Positions 32,846 through 41,059 of a stretch of 50,714 bases of DNA are shown here, piece after piece. Within the stretch, counting starts at the first letter, position 1; every line of letters starts with the position of its first letter. Location of the stretch: contig JANQFL010000006.1 in the NCBI GenBank assembly GCA_028277845.1, forward strand, positions 1 through 50,714, in the 5' to 3' direction. This DNA is from Sneathiellales bacterium (lineage in GTDB: Bacteria; Pseudomonadota; Alphaproteobacteria; JANQFL01). The notes below the pieces were generated by a model. That model was not told the DNA's origin, did not search any database, and worked only from the letters and a program-made list of their open reading frames with translations. The position numbers and the translations under genes are program-made.

Positions 32846-34699
32846 ATGTGCGGTATCGCCGGATTTGTGGGGGCCGGCAGTGAAGAGGACCTTCGCGTCA
32901 TGACCCGGCGGCTGCGCCACCGCGGGCCCGACGGCGAGGGTTTTTTTTCTGATCCTGCCCATGCCATCCATCTCGGTCACCGCAGGCTGTCCATTCTCGA
33001 TCTGGCCGGCGGCGCCCAGCCCATGTGGGACCGGGAACAATCGGTTTGCGTCATATTCAATGGCGAAATCTACAACCACCATGAATTGCGCCGGGACCTG
33101 GAATCCATGGGACACTGCTTCCAGTCCGACCATTCCGACACCGAGGTTCTGATCCACGGCTACAAGCAATGGAGCACCGACCTGCCGCTCAGGCTCAATG
33201 GCATGTTCGCCTTCGCCGTCTACGACACGGTGCGGGCAAAACTGTTCCTGGCGCGAGATCGCTTCGGCAAGAAGCCATTGTTCTATACCCGCCACGCTGA
33301 CACGTTCGCCTTTGCCTCCGAATTGACATCATTGTGCGAGCATCCCTCAGTCGACGCGGAGCTTGATCCGGACACACTGCAAAAATACTTTGCCTACGGT
33401 TTCTTTCCCGCCCCCAATACCCCTTATCGCAACGTTCTGAAATTACCGGCCGGCCATTCGCTCATGCTGGACATTCCGTCGCGCCAGTTGGGCGTGCGGC
33501 GCTATTGGCGGTTCGCCTTGGAGCCAGATGACGCCTTGGCCAGGCTGTCCGAGGAAGACCTAGCCAGTACCGTGCGGGAAACATTGTCCCATGCCGTTCA
33601 CAGACGCTTGGAAAGCGATGTGCCGCTTGGCTTCCTGCTCAGTGGTGGGATTGATTCCAGCGCGATCGTCCGCCTCGCATCGGACCATCTCGATGCCGCT
33701 CAAATCAAGACGTTCTCAATCGCCTTCGATGATCCGTCGTTCGACGAATCCGCGCCAGCGCGGCGGGTCGCAGAGTTGTTGCGCACCGATCATCACGAGG
33801 AACTATGTGACCTGAACGAAGCCCGCCAACTCATCCCGGATATCCTCGGACGCATGGACGAACCACTCGGGGACAGCTCCATTCTGCCGACGTATCAGGT
33901 CTGCCGATTCGCTCGCCGGCATGTAACCGTCGCATTGGGTGGAGACGGTGGTGACGAGTTGTTTGCAGGCTACGACCCATTTCGGGCCCTGTCTCTGGCG
34001 CAAAGCTATCAACGCCTGGTCCCCAAGGGATTGCATACGTTTATTGCCGCTATGATCGGCAAGTTGCCACCGTCTGACCGTAACATGAGCCTGGACTTCA
34101 AGCTGAAACGGACATTACGCGGCTTGGACCACGGTCCGGAGCTTTGGAACCCGGTGTGGATGGGCGCATTGTCGCCGAGCGACATCGGTGAATTGCGCGG
34201 CCGACCGGTTGATCCGGAATGGCTGTATTCGGAGGCGCTAGCGGAATGGCGCCAAAACGATGGTTTGGACCTCGTCGATCAAACGCTGGCATTTTTCGTC
34301 AATTTTTATCTGCAGGACGGCATCCTCGTAAAGTCGGACCGGGCGAGCATGCTCGAATCCCTGGAACTGCGCAGCCCGTTCCTGGACAGTGAACTCGCCG
34401 ATCTCGCCCGCCGTATCCCGCACCGGCTGAAATTGCGCGGCCGCGAGACCAAATATATTCTCAAGAAAGCGCTCGAACCCGTCCTGCCGAATGACGTGCT
34501 CTACCGCAAGAAAAAGGGCTTCGGCGTACCTTTGTCCCGGTGGTTGCGGGAACTGGCACCGGTACCCGATCCGACCCCCCTTGCCGGACTGCGCGAGTCT
34601 TGGTTCGAAGAGCGCTGGAAACGTCATCGCGAACAACGGGAGGACTGGCGTCACGCCTTGTGGTGTTGGACCACACTGCAGCATCTCAATCGGGCCTAG
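32846..34699 (+). CDS. Glutamine-dependent asparagine synthetase-like amidotransferase (first)
   Basis: 617 residues. The N-terminal Ntn glutaminase starts MCGIAGFVG with catalytic Cys2 exposed after Met removal; further motifs are RGPDGEG and FNGEIYNHHEL. The synthetase half has the PP-loop LLSGGIDSSAIVRLA (about 266-280) and LGGDGGDELFAGYD. Closest in style to AsnB-like enzymes of exopolysaccharide loci (exosortase-associated amidotransferase type), which amidate a sugar acid or peptide rather than free aspartate; this is inferred from the layout (YFAYGFFPAPNTPYRNVLKL). It directly follows the glycosyltransferase gene. Confidence 0.88.
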   Translation: MCGIAGFVGAGSEEDLRVMTRRLRHRGPDGEGFFSDPAHAIHLGHRRLSILDLAGGAQPMWDREQSVCVIFNGEIYNHHELRRDLESMGHCFQSDHSDTEVLIHGYKQWSTDLPLRLNGMFAFAVYDTVRAKLFLARDRFGKKPLFYTRHADTFAFASELTSLCEHPSVDAELDPDTLQKYFAYGFFPAPNTPYRNVLKLPAGHSLMLDIPSRQLGVRRYWRFALEPDDALARLSEEDLASTVRETLSHAVHRRLESDVPLGFLLSGGIDSSAIVRLASDHLDAAQIKTFSIAFDDPSFDESAPARRVAELLRTDHHEELCDLNEARQLIPDILGRMDEPLGDSSILPTYQVCRFARRHVTVALGGDGGDELFAGYDPFRALSLAQSYQRLVPKGLHTFIAAMIGKLPPSDRNMSLDFKLKRTLRGLDHGPELWNPVWMGALSPSDIGELRGRPVDPEWLYSEALAEWRQNDGLDLVDQTLAFFVNFYLQDGILVKSDRASMLESLELRSPFLDSELADLARRIPHRLKLRGRETKYILKKALEPVLPNDVLYRKKKGFGVPLSRWLRELAPVPDPTPLAGLRESWFEERWKRHREQREDWRHALWCWTTLQHLNRA

Positions 34700-34774
34700 G
34701 TGTTTGGTCCCAGGTTTTTATGGTGCGATCTATTCTTTGCAATGAAAGGAGGCACTGTGGGACAGGTACTTCAC

Positions 34775-34978
34775 GGCAAGGCGGAACGCTTCATCCAGAC
34801 CGCCTTGCGCGAGTGGGCCTACGTCAGGCCATACCCGACCTCAGAGCATCGCGCCACCGAGCTGCCCATTTGGCTTCATCGGTACAATTGGCACAGACCC
34901 CATGGCAGCCTAAAATCCAAACCACCAATCAGTCGCCTCGAAATGAACGTGGACAACCTGTTGAGGCTCCACATCTAG
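34775..34978 (+). pseudogene. IS481-type transposase, C-terminal remnant
   Basis: About 67 residues match the end of an IS481/IS3-like integrase-core transposase: GKAERFIQTALREWAYVRPY, then LPIWLHRYNWHRPHGSLKSK and PPISRL, including the Glu region of the DDE domain. The rest of the transposase is absent and no terminal repeats are evident, so this is a decayed insertion. It lies between the AsnB-type gene and the SMR-type gene, at the edge of a more AT-rich segment. Confidence 0.8.
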
Positions 34979-35006
34979 GTGACGGCACAGGACACGACAC
35001 CGTTCT

Positions 35007-35357
35007 TCAGCGCGTAGAATAGCCGACCAGAAAGATCCCCCCAGTAATCATGGCGATGCCGAACCAGCGGACGAGGCCCACGGATTCGCCCAGCAGGAAA
35101 TTGGCGGCCAGGATCACGGCAACGAACTGCAGCGCGGCGAATGATTGCGCCACGTTCAGCGGTACGTACCGCAAGACCATGACGTAAAATCCGGCGGCCA
35201 TGGCATAAACGGCAAATCCACTCACGACGCGGACGTTAATCACAGGCCCGACGCCAAACAGTTGTACGCCTTGTGCAACCGCACCGGTTTTCATAAGCAA
35301 ATTGGCAACAACCGTACCGCAAATCATGCCGATGAGTGGCAACAGAGTTTTTGTCAC
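35007..35357 (-). CDS. Small EamA/SMR-type membrane transporter
   Basis: 116 residues, four hydrophobic helices (about 4-22, 38-60, 70-90, 96-113), with the EamA/SMR late motif LGESVGLVRWFGIAMITGGI. Relatives include ArnE/ArnF, which flip aminoarabinosyl-undecaprenyl phosphate, and drug exporters. It begins with GTG immediately after the TAA of the methyltransferase gene, with GAGG upstream, so it is translationally coupled. In this context a role in flipping a lipid-linked sugar is likely but not shown. Confidence 0.75.
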   Translation of the reverse strand: MTKTLLPLIGMICGTVVANLLMKTGAVAQGVQLFGVGPVINVRVVSGFAVYAMAAGFYVMVLRYVPLNVAQSFAALQFVAVILAANFLLGESVGLVRWFGIAMITGGIFLVGYSTR

Positions 35358-36362
35358 TTACTGTTCCTCGCCGTTGGATACCGTGATGGGTTTGCCAGCC
35401 CGTCCCACCACCTGAAGTCCTGCACGCCGAAACGGACGACACCGCGTGATGGCATCGTCAATCCGGGTGGAGAATCGGGTAATCGCCCGGACACCGGGCA
35501 AGAAACGGAACAACCGGTTGATCACGAGCACATCGCTGTTCATGAACAAGCAGAATCCGAAAAACCCATAGGTTTTCCAAAAATCGACTACCAAGCCTTG
35601 CCGCTCCAGAACGGGGACGGTTTCAAGGTGGCGCAACGGTCTTTCCGTTTCATGGTCGAGATGAGGTGATAAACGATAGATTACTGCGCGCAGAGCACGC
35701 CAAAGCCAAAAATCGCTGACGGGTTCACGCCAGATGAAACGACCGCCGGGTTTTAAAATGCGTTGTATCTCCCGGAACAGTCCGTCCCGGTCGTTGACGT
35801 GGTGAATCCCGCCAAGCATAACGACGGTGTCCGCCATACCGCCAGCCAACGGCAAATGCGTGGCATCACCTTGCAGCAAAGAAACCGGCCCACGCAAGTC
35901 GTCGGCCGCCGCATTGAGCATGGCTTCGGAAATATCAACACCGATGCCGCGTTCATAGCGGCCAGCGAACAGTTGCAGTGCTTCTCCACGACCGCAGCAG
36001 ATCTCAACCATCGTTCCTAGTGAACCATTGGGAAGGACCTTTTCCAACGCGGTATCGAGATAAGCCAAATACTCTTCTGTATGCGGGTATCCGAGATTCT
36101 CAATGTATTGAGCCGCAAGCCGGTCGTAGTGGACCTGTTGCCGGCGAGCATCTTCGGTCAAGAATGATTCGGCGAACAGCGGAATTCCCCTTTTGTTGAC
36201 CGGATAGGTTTCACCACTGCCTTCAGCCACAAGCATATCGTCAACCAACGCGAGTGGCGCATGGGTCTCGGGACATCGCAACTCGCTCAGAATGTTCGTC
36301 AACGACGGTATTCCGCCTGTCATTTCAGCCATTTCGGCTTCCTGGGTACTCTGGTTCAACAT
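35358..36362 (-). CDS. Class I SAM-dependent methyltransferase with Trm112-like head
   Basis: 334 residues. The N-terminal 60 residues resemble the Trm112/DUF small domain found in front of many methyltransferases (LRCPETHAPL then YPVNKRGIPLF). The SAM domain follows: MVEICCGRGEALQLFAGRY (motif I, about 118-136), GVDISEAML, DATHLPLAGGMADTVVML and LKPGGRFIWREP. The C-terminal region is hydrophobic and basic, as in lipid or lipid-linked-sugar methyltransferases. Operon partner of the downstream SMR-type gene. Start codon choice: MAEMTGG (11 residues later) is also possible. Confidence 0.85.
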   Translation of the reverse strand: MLNQSTQEAEMAEMTGGIPSLTNILSELRCPETHAPLALVDDMLVAEGSGETYPVNKRGIPLFAESFLTEDARRQQVHYDRLAAQYIENLGYPHTEEYLAYLDTALEKVLPNGSLGTMVEICCGRGEALQLFAGRYERGIGVDISEAMLNAAADDLRGPVSLLQGDATHLPLAGGMADTVVMLGGIHHVNDRDGLFREIQRILKPGGRFIWREPVSDFWLWRALRAVIYRLSPHLDHETERPLRHLETVPVLERQGLVVDFWKTYGFFGFCLFMNSDVLVINRLFRFLPGVRAITRFSTRIDDAITRCRPFRRAGLQVVGRAGKPITVSNGEEQ

Positions 36363-36505
36363 AACGCTTTCATAACAGGCCCGCTAAAGCCGGGCAAAAC
36401 AAGAATCCCAGCCAGTGGGCACCTCCAAGCTGGGGGCAGGATGCATATGACGGTCGCCACTGGTTGAACAAGCCAGATGAGCCTGATATAGGGGCCCGAT
36501 CTGTC

Positions 36506-36556
36506 TGCCGGGTTTAGCCGGCAAGTGAACCTCCCCGTATTGGTCTTTCGGGAGGT
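36506..36556 (+). promoter_or_regulatory. Two hairpins upstream of cysC
   Basis: TGCCGG (36506-36511) pairs with CCGGCA (36518-36523); then ACCTCCC (36529-36535) pairs with GGGAGGT (36550-36556). They lie 24-75 bp before the cysC ATG, between divergent genes. They could be a leader structure or a terminator/attenuator. No known riboswitch is recognised. Confidence 0.35.
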
Positions 36557-36580
36557 CGCTCATCCAGAATTTGAGAGAAT

Positions 36581-37201
36581 ATGCCGGCAAACCTAAAATC
36601 TACCAATGTCACGCGCGTTGAACACCACATCAACCGTTCCGAAAGGGAACGCCGAAACGGCCATTGCGGTGGGGTGCTCTGGTTCACCGGCCTGTCGGGT
36701 GCCGGAAAATCGACCCTAGCGATCGAAACGGAAGATCGCCTGTTCCAGGAAGGGTATCAAGTATACGTGTTGGACGGCGACAATCTCCGCCACGGCTTGA
36801 ACTCGGATCTCGGCTTCTCGCCGGAAGACAGGGCGGAGAACATTCGCCGTGTCGGCGAAGTTGCTGCTCTACTGGCGCGCGCCGGATTCATCACCATATC
36901 GGCCTTCATTTCGCCTTACCAATCGGACCGCAAGAAGGCGCGTTCAGCAGCGGAACGCGAAGGTGATACGCGTTTTCACGAAGTATTCATCAAGGCCGAC
37001 CTGGAAACCTGCGAGAACCGCGATCCGAAAGGCCTATACTATAAAGCACGTCAGGGCGAAATTCCTGATTTTACGGGGATCAGCGCACCGTACGAGGTGC
37101 CTGTTTCACCCGAATTAATCATCGATTCGGCCAGCAACGGCGTCGATGTTTGCGTCAAAGAGTTGGTTGACTACGTAAAATGTCATTTCGCGTTGCCTTA
37201 A
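36581..37201 (+). CDS. cysC: Adenylylsulfate (APS) kinase
   Basis: 206 residues, normal CysC length. It phosphorylates APS to PAPS, the donor for sulfotransferases. The P-loop is GLSGAGKST (about 38-46); DGDNLRHGLNSDLGFSPEDR and ISAFISPYQSDRKKAR are family signatures, with Ser in the latter at the phospho-serine position. No cysD, cysN or PAPS reductase gene is near, so here it probably feeds sulfation of a polysaccharide or small molecule rather than assimilation. The gene is richer in A+T than its neighbours to the left. Confidence 0.94.
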   Translation: MPANLKSTNVTRVEHHINRSERERRNGHCGGVLWFTGLSGAGKSTLAIETEDRLFQEGYQVYVLDGDNLRHGLNSDLGFSPEDRAENIRRVGEVAALLARAGFITISAFISPYQSDRKKARSAAEREGDTRFHEVFIKADLETCENRDPKGLYYKARQGEIPDFTGISAPYEVPVSPELIIDSASNGVDVCVKELVDYVKCHFALP

Positions 37202-37342
37202 TCGGCGTTCATTGACATGTCTATCAGACGACGTACATCAGTTTGGGATAAAGAAGAGTGCGTCTCGCGTTCGGTGCCAAGCCTTGATTAAATTTGGTAA
37301 GCTGTATCTGCACCATAGATAACCGTGGAACATACACACTCA

Positions 37343-38896
37343 ATGAACGACACCGCTCTCAATGTTACCCTGATTCGCGGTCCAATCGTTGCTACTGCCA
37401 ATTCGTTTAATAGCGCCGCGACACCGTGCATCGCTCTCGCATATCTTTCCGCATTCGCCAAAAAAAACGGGCATAAGGCGACAATTGTCGACGCCATCGG
37501 AGAAGGTCTGGAAACATTTTGGCCGTTGGAAGACTACCCGGGGTATCAGTGCCAGGGCCTGACCTTCGACGAAATACTTGCGCGGATCCCTAGGGACACA
37601 GAAGTTGTCGGCATATCTGCGATGTTTTCCGGTGAATGGCCGGTGGTTCGTGACTTGATCGGACTGATACGGCAGCGCTTACCCGAGGCAACGATCGTGG
37701 CCGGCGGGGAGCACATAACGGCGCTGACGGAATACAGTCTGCGAGACTGCCCTGACATCGATGTTTGCGTGCGAGGAGAAGGGGAACGTACGTTCTGCGA
37801 TCTACTTGACGCCATTCGAAAGGACGAGGATTTCACTGGCATTGATGGTGCCGCGCAACTCGACTCAAAGGGTCATTATATCGAGCATGGTGGACTGCCA
37901 CGGATTCGCGAAGTCGATTCTATCCCGTGGCCGGACTGGCCCGACGGGTATTTGGACCGATTCTGGGATATGGGTAAGTCATACGGTGTCGCCACCGAGC
38001 GCGACATGCCGATCATGGCGTCCCGGGGATGCCCTTATCGGTGTACGTTTTGCTCCAACCCCAGCATGTGGACCACTCGATATATACTAAGGGATGTCGA
38101 TGAGCTGATCACTGAAATCAAGCACTACATCGAACACTACAACATCACAGCCTTGCAATTTTACGACCTGACAGCCATTACGAAAAAGCGCTGGACCGTT
38201 GAGTTTTGTACCAAACTCATCGAACAAGGCATCAATGTAAAATGGTCTTTGCCGTCCGGAACGCGAAGCGAAGCGCTTGACCACGAAACTCTGGCGTTGC
38301 TTCGTGAAACCGGATGCAACTATTTGGTCTATGCTCCCGAAAGCGGTTCGGAAGACACGCTGAAACTGATTAACAAACGGATCGACCTTAAGGAGTTCAC
38401 CGAGTCGGTAATGGAAGCCAAACGGCAAAAACTGACGCTGCGCACCAATCTCATTATCGGCTTCCCCCATGAACGCCGGCGCGACATGTTCAAGACCATA
38501 CGCTACGGCCTGTATCTGGCCATGCGCGGCGTCGATGAGGTGTCGATCAATATCTTCTCTCCCTACCCGGGGACCGAGATATTTCGTGAACTCCTGGACA
38601 ATGGTGCCGTCACAATAAACGACGAGTATTTCCTGGCTCTGACATCACTCAATAGCGACTACACCGACGCCAAACCGATGACCGCAAACGCCAAGGTCGG
38701 CGCGCGGGAGTTGGCCATCTATCGTATCGTTTTCATGCTGACCAATTACGTTATCGGCTATTTGACCCGGCCGGCCCGGGTCGTTCGCACGATTCGCAAC
38801 GTCTTCAGGAACGACTCGGCGGCCACGGTGCTGGAACACCGTCTGCGCGACGTCGTTCAACGGAGGCTTCGCGGCGGGTCGCTGCCGACCGATTGA
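37343..38896 (+). CDS. B12-binding-domain radical SAM protein
   Basis: 517 residues. An N-terminal cobalamin-binding-type domain (about 1-150: PCIALAYLSAFAKKNG, VVGISAMFSGEWPVVRDL, IVAGGEHITA) precedes a radical SAM domain whose CxxxCxxC is in SRGCPYRCTFCSN (about 227-239). Later motifs include NYLVYAPESGSEDTLKLI and NLIIGFPHERRRDM. Members methylate or rearrange unactivated carbons in lipids, hopanoids, phosphonates and antibiotics. A GTG at 37325 would add six residues; neither start has a strong ribosome site. No neighbour reveals its substrate. Confidence 0.87.
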   Translation: MNDTALNVTLIRGPIVATANSFNSAATPCIALAYLSAFAKKNGHKATIVDAIGEGLETFWPLEDYPGYQCQGLTFDEILARIPRDTEVVGISAMFSGEWPVVRDLIGLIRQRLPEATIVAGGEHITALTEYSLRDCPDIDVCVRGEGERTFCDLLDAIRKDEDFTGIDGAAQLDSKGHYIEHGGLPRIREVDSIPWPDWPDGYLDRFWDMGKSYGVATERDMPIMASRGCPYRCTFCSNPSMWTTRYILRDVDELITEIKHYIEHYNITALQFYDLTAITKKRWTVEFCTKLIEQGINVKWSLPSGTRSEALDHETLALLRETGCNYLVYAPESGSEDTLKLINKRIDLKEFTESVMEAKRQKLTLRTNLIIGFPHERRRDMFKTIRYGLYLAMRGVDEVSINIFSPYPGTEIFRELLDNGAVTINDEYFLALTSLNSDYTDAKPMTANAKVGARELAIYRIVFMLTNYVIGYLTRPARVVRTIRNVFRNDSAATVLEHRLRDVVQRRLRGGSLPTD

Positions 38897-38922
38897 TCGG
38901 GTCGGCCGTCGACGGCGGAGCC

Positions 38923-39660
38923 TTAGGTTTTTCGCGCCTTCAAATGACAAAACGGCTGCAAGATGATGCCGCGCATGGACAGGCGTTCGCCATCGTCCAG
39001 CCGCAGCGTGTAGCTCGTTGAAGACAAATACGGATCTTCCGCCACCAAGTCCTTTTGCATGGAGAACGGCGCGAATTCGATATCGACGAAGCCATTTTCC
39101 GACAGCACCCGCTCCGCCGTCGTCATACTACGGTGATAGGTAATAAACTCGCCTTCCGCCCATTCATTGGTCTCAACGATCTTGAGGTCATGATCGAACG
39201 GGTGGAAAAAGTCACAGGCCAGCAATGCGCCGCCGGGCTTGATCGCCGCGCCGATCCGCTCGATCGAACGGGTGTATTCGGCATCATCGAAAAACATCAG
39301 GGCGTTGTTGGAGGTGACGATATCGAAGGGCTCGTCGTGCGCCATTTCCAACAAGTCACCGACAATAAAATCAATGCCCGCAAGATTGGGATTGGCCCTT
39401 GCCGTCTCGATCAAGTCCTTCCCAAGATCCAGGCCGGCGAGATCCAGTTGCGGGAACCTGTTGTTCAAGTGGTGCAGCAGTATTCCCGTGGAACAACATA
39501 CATCCAACAGCCGCTTTGCCCCGTTCCGACCGACCTCTTCCTCGACATTCGCCAACATGATTTTGTCGCGATCGCGAACTTCATTGAAGAACTGTTCGTT
39601 AAAATCCTTACGCGCCGTGTGCTGGTCGACGTAGTGCTGGTAGGACGGCTTGGCTGACAT
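38923..39660 (-). CDS. Class I SAM-dependent methyltransferase
   Basis: 245 residues. Motif I is LLDVCCSTGILLHHL (about 50-64), then GLDLGKDLIETA, FDIVTSNNALMFF and IKPGGALLACDFFHPF. Possible small-molecule, sugar or lipid methyltransferase; the substrate is not visible. It is convergent with the B12-type radical SAM gene and divergent from the ten-gene sugar operon. Confidence 0.85.
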   Translation of the reverse strand: MSAKPSYQHYVDQHTARKDFNEQFFNEVRDRDKIMLANVEEEVGRNGAKRLLDVCCSTGILLHHLNNRFPQLDLAGLDLGKDLIETARANPNLAGIDFIVGDLLEMAHDEPFDIVTSNNALMFFDDAEYTRSIERIGAAIKPGGALLACDFFHPFDHDLKIVETNEWAEGEFITYHRSMTTAERVLSENGFVDIEFAPFSMQKDLVAEDPYLSSTSYTLRLDDGERLSMRGIILQPFCHLKARKT

Positions 39661-40025
39661 GGATCGCGTGCCTCGGGCAAACAGGGTGGGATCATGGAGC
39701 CACCGGGCGACTGCCCTGCGAGGGCTCCGTTTGATCCACCTCTAAGCCAAGAACGGTATGCATGCAACGGCAATTTATGGCGCGAACCGCCGTTCAGCGG
39801 TCATACCGTCTCCGGGATTTGGAGGGCGCGGTGAACGACGCCATATCGGCCGCCGAACAGGTCCAATTCATCATTTGACTTTTGCGTTCATCTGATGAAC
39901 ATTACGGCTCTCTTCGAGCGGAAACCGGCGTGAAACTGCGTTTCACCCCGACTGCGGCAGCATGGAAAAATGGCAGTTTTCCGCCGCGGTCCTGCCCCTG
40001 ACACTCCAGCAATACTGAACAAATC
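39661..40025. other. 365-bp divergent intergenic region
   Basis: Between the methyltransferase (minus) and the NeuB-type gene (plus). No gene is recognised. It should hold the promoter for the ten-gene sugar operon; the only candidate seen is near 39875-39903. Confidence 0.5.
39875..39903 (+). promoter_or_regulatory. Candidate promoter/operator of the sugar operon
   Basis: TTGACT (39875-39880), then a 17-bp spacer to a poor -10 AACATT (39898-39903). Within it, GTTCATCTGATGAAC (39886-39900) is an inverted repeat with 7-bp arms around one base. This is about 120 bp before the first ATG. Confidence 0.35.
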
Positions 40026-41036
40026 ATGCAGCTTTTCGGCAAGACACTGGGCGACGACCTCGTCGTTGTCGCGGAAATCGGCGTCAACCATGAGGGTGAC
40101 GCGGGTAAAGCCCTGGAACTGGTCGATCTCATGGCCGAAGCCGGGGCGGACGCGGTCAAATTCCAGACCTACACGGCGGAACGGTTCGTATCCGCCCTCG
40201 ATCCCGACCGCCTGGCCCGCGTCAAACGATTTGGTCTTGACGAGGCGGCCCACCGGCAATTGGCGGAACGGGCGCGCGAAAAAGGGATCGGGTTCTTCTC
40301 GACCCCGGTCACCGAAGATGTCATTCCGTTCCTCAACACCCTGTGTCCGGTCCTGAAGATCGCCAGCGGCGACATCGATTTCGAACCGACCATCCGCGCC
40401 TGCGCCGAGACCGGCAAGCCGGTGATCCTGTCGACCGGACTGGCCACGGTCGATGAAATCGATCAAGCGGTGGCGTGGTTCGGGAACAGCATCGGCGGCG
40501 ACCAACTGCGCGACCGCCTGGTGTTGATGCATTGCGTGTCGGCTTATCCGACGCCGATGGATCAAGCCAATGTCCGCGCCGTGCCCTATCTGGCCGATCG
40601 TTACGGCCTGCATGTGGGCTACTCCAATCACGTGGTTGGTCCGGAGGCATGTCTGGCGGCGGTCGCGTTGGGGGCGGATGTGATCGAAGTCCATACGACG
40701 GATCAAAAAACCGGCCGGGAGTTCCGCGATCATTCCCTGTCGATGGAGCCGGCGGATCTCAAGGCTTTTATCGCAACGGCAAAGCAGATGCGTGCGGCCC
40801 TGGGCCAGCCGCACAAAGTGATTCAACCGTGCGAAGCCGAGGCGAAACAGGCCATGCGCAAAGGCATCGTGGCGGCGCGGGAACTGGCCGCGGGCACCGT
40901 ATTGCAGGCGGACGACCTGATGTTCGCCCGGCCCGCGAACGAACTTTCCGCCACGGAAATCAATACTGTCGTCGGCCGCACCCTGTCCGTCGCCTTGCAG
41001 GCCGGCCAACCGGTGCCGCGCGACGGCCTGTCCTAG
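40026..41036 (+). CDS. NeuB-family nonulosonate synthase
   Basis: 336 residues. TIM-barrel synthase that condenses phosphoenolpyruvate with an N-acyl amino sugar to a nine-carbon sialic-type acid. Motifs: VAEIGVNHEGDAGKALELVD, AVKFQTYTAERF, FFSTPVTED, KIASGDI, ILSTGLATVDEI, HCVSAYPTP, GYSNHVVGPEACLAAVALGA. The C-terminal SAF (antifreeze-like) domain (about 270-336) has MRKGIVAARELAAGTVLQADDL. Could be NeuB, LegI, PseI or SpsE type; substrate not determined. It is the first gene of the tightly packed run, and no CMP-sugar synthetase gene is in the window. Confidence 0.9.
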   Translation: MQLFGKTLGDDLVVVAEIGVNHEGDAGKALELVDLMAEAGADAVKFQTYTAERFVSALDPDRLARVKRFGLDEAAHRQLAERAREKGIGFFSTPVTEDVIPFLNTLCPVLKIASGDIDFEPTIRACAETGKPVILSTGLATVDEIDQAVAWFGNSIGGDQLRDRLVLMHCVSAYPTPMDQANVRAVPYLADRYGLHVGYSNHVVGPEACLAAVALGADVIEVHTTDQKTGREFRDHSLSMEPADLKAFIATAKQMRAALGQPHKVIQPCEAEAKQAMRKGIVAARELAAGTVLQADDLMFARPANELSATEINTVVGRTLSVALQAGQPVPRDGLS

Positions 41037-41059
41037 ATCGCTGCCTACGTACCAACCTG

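Noticed and set aside
32941-32948. A run of eight T in the first AsnB-type gene, as a frameshift or slippage site
   Set aside because: The reading frame is intact through the run and matches the family; there is no sign of a shifted product.
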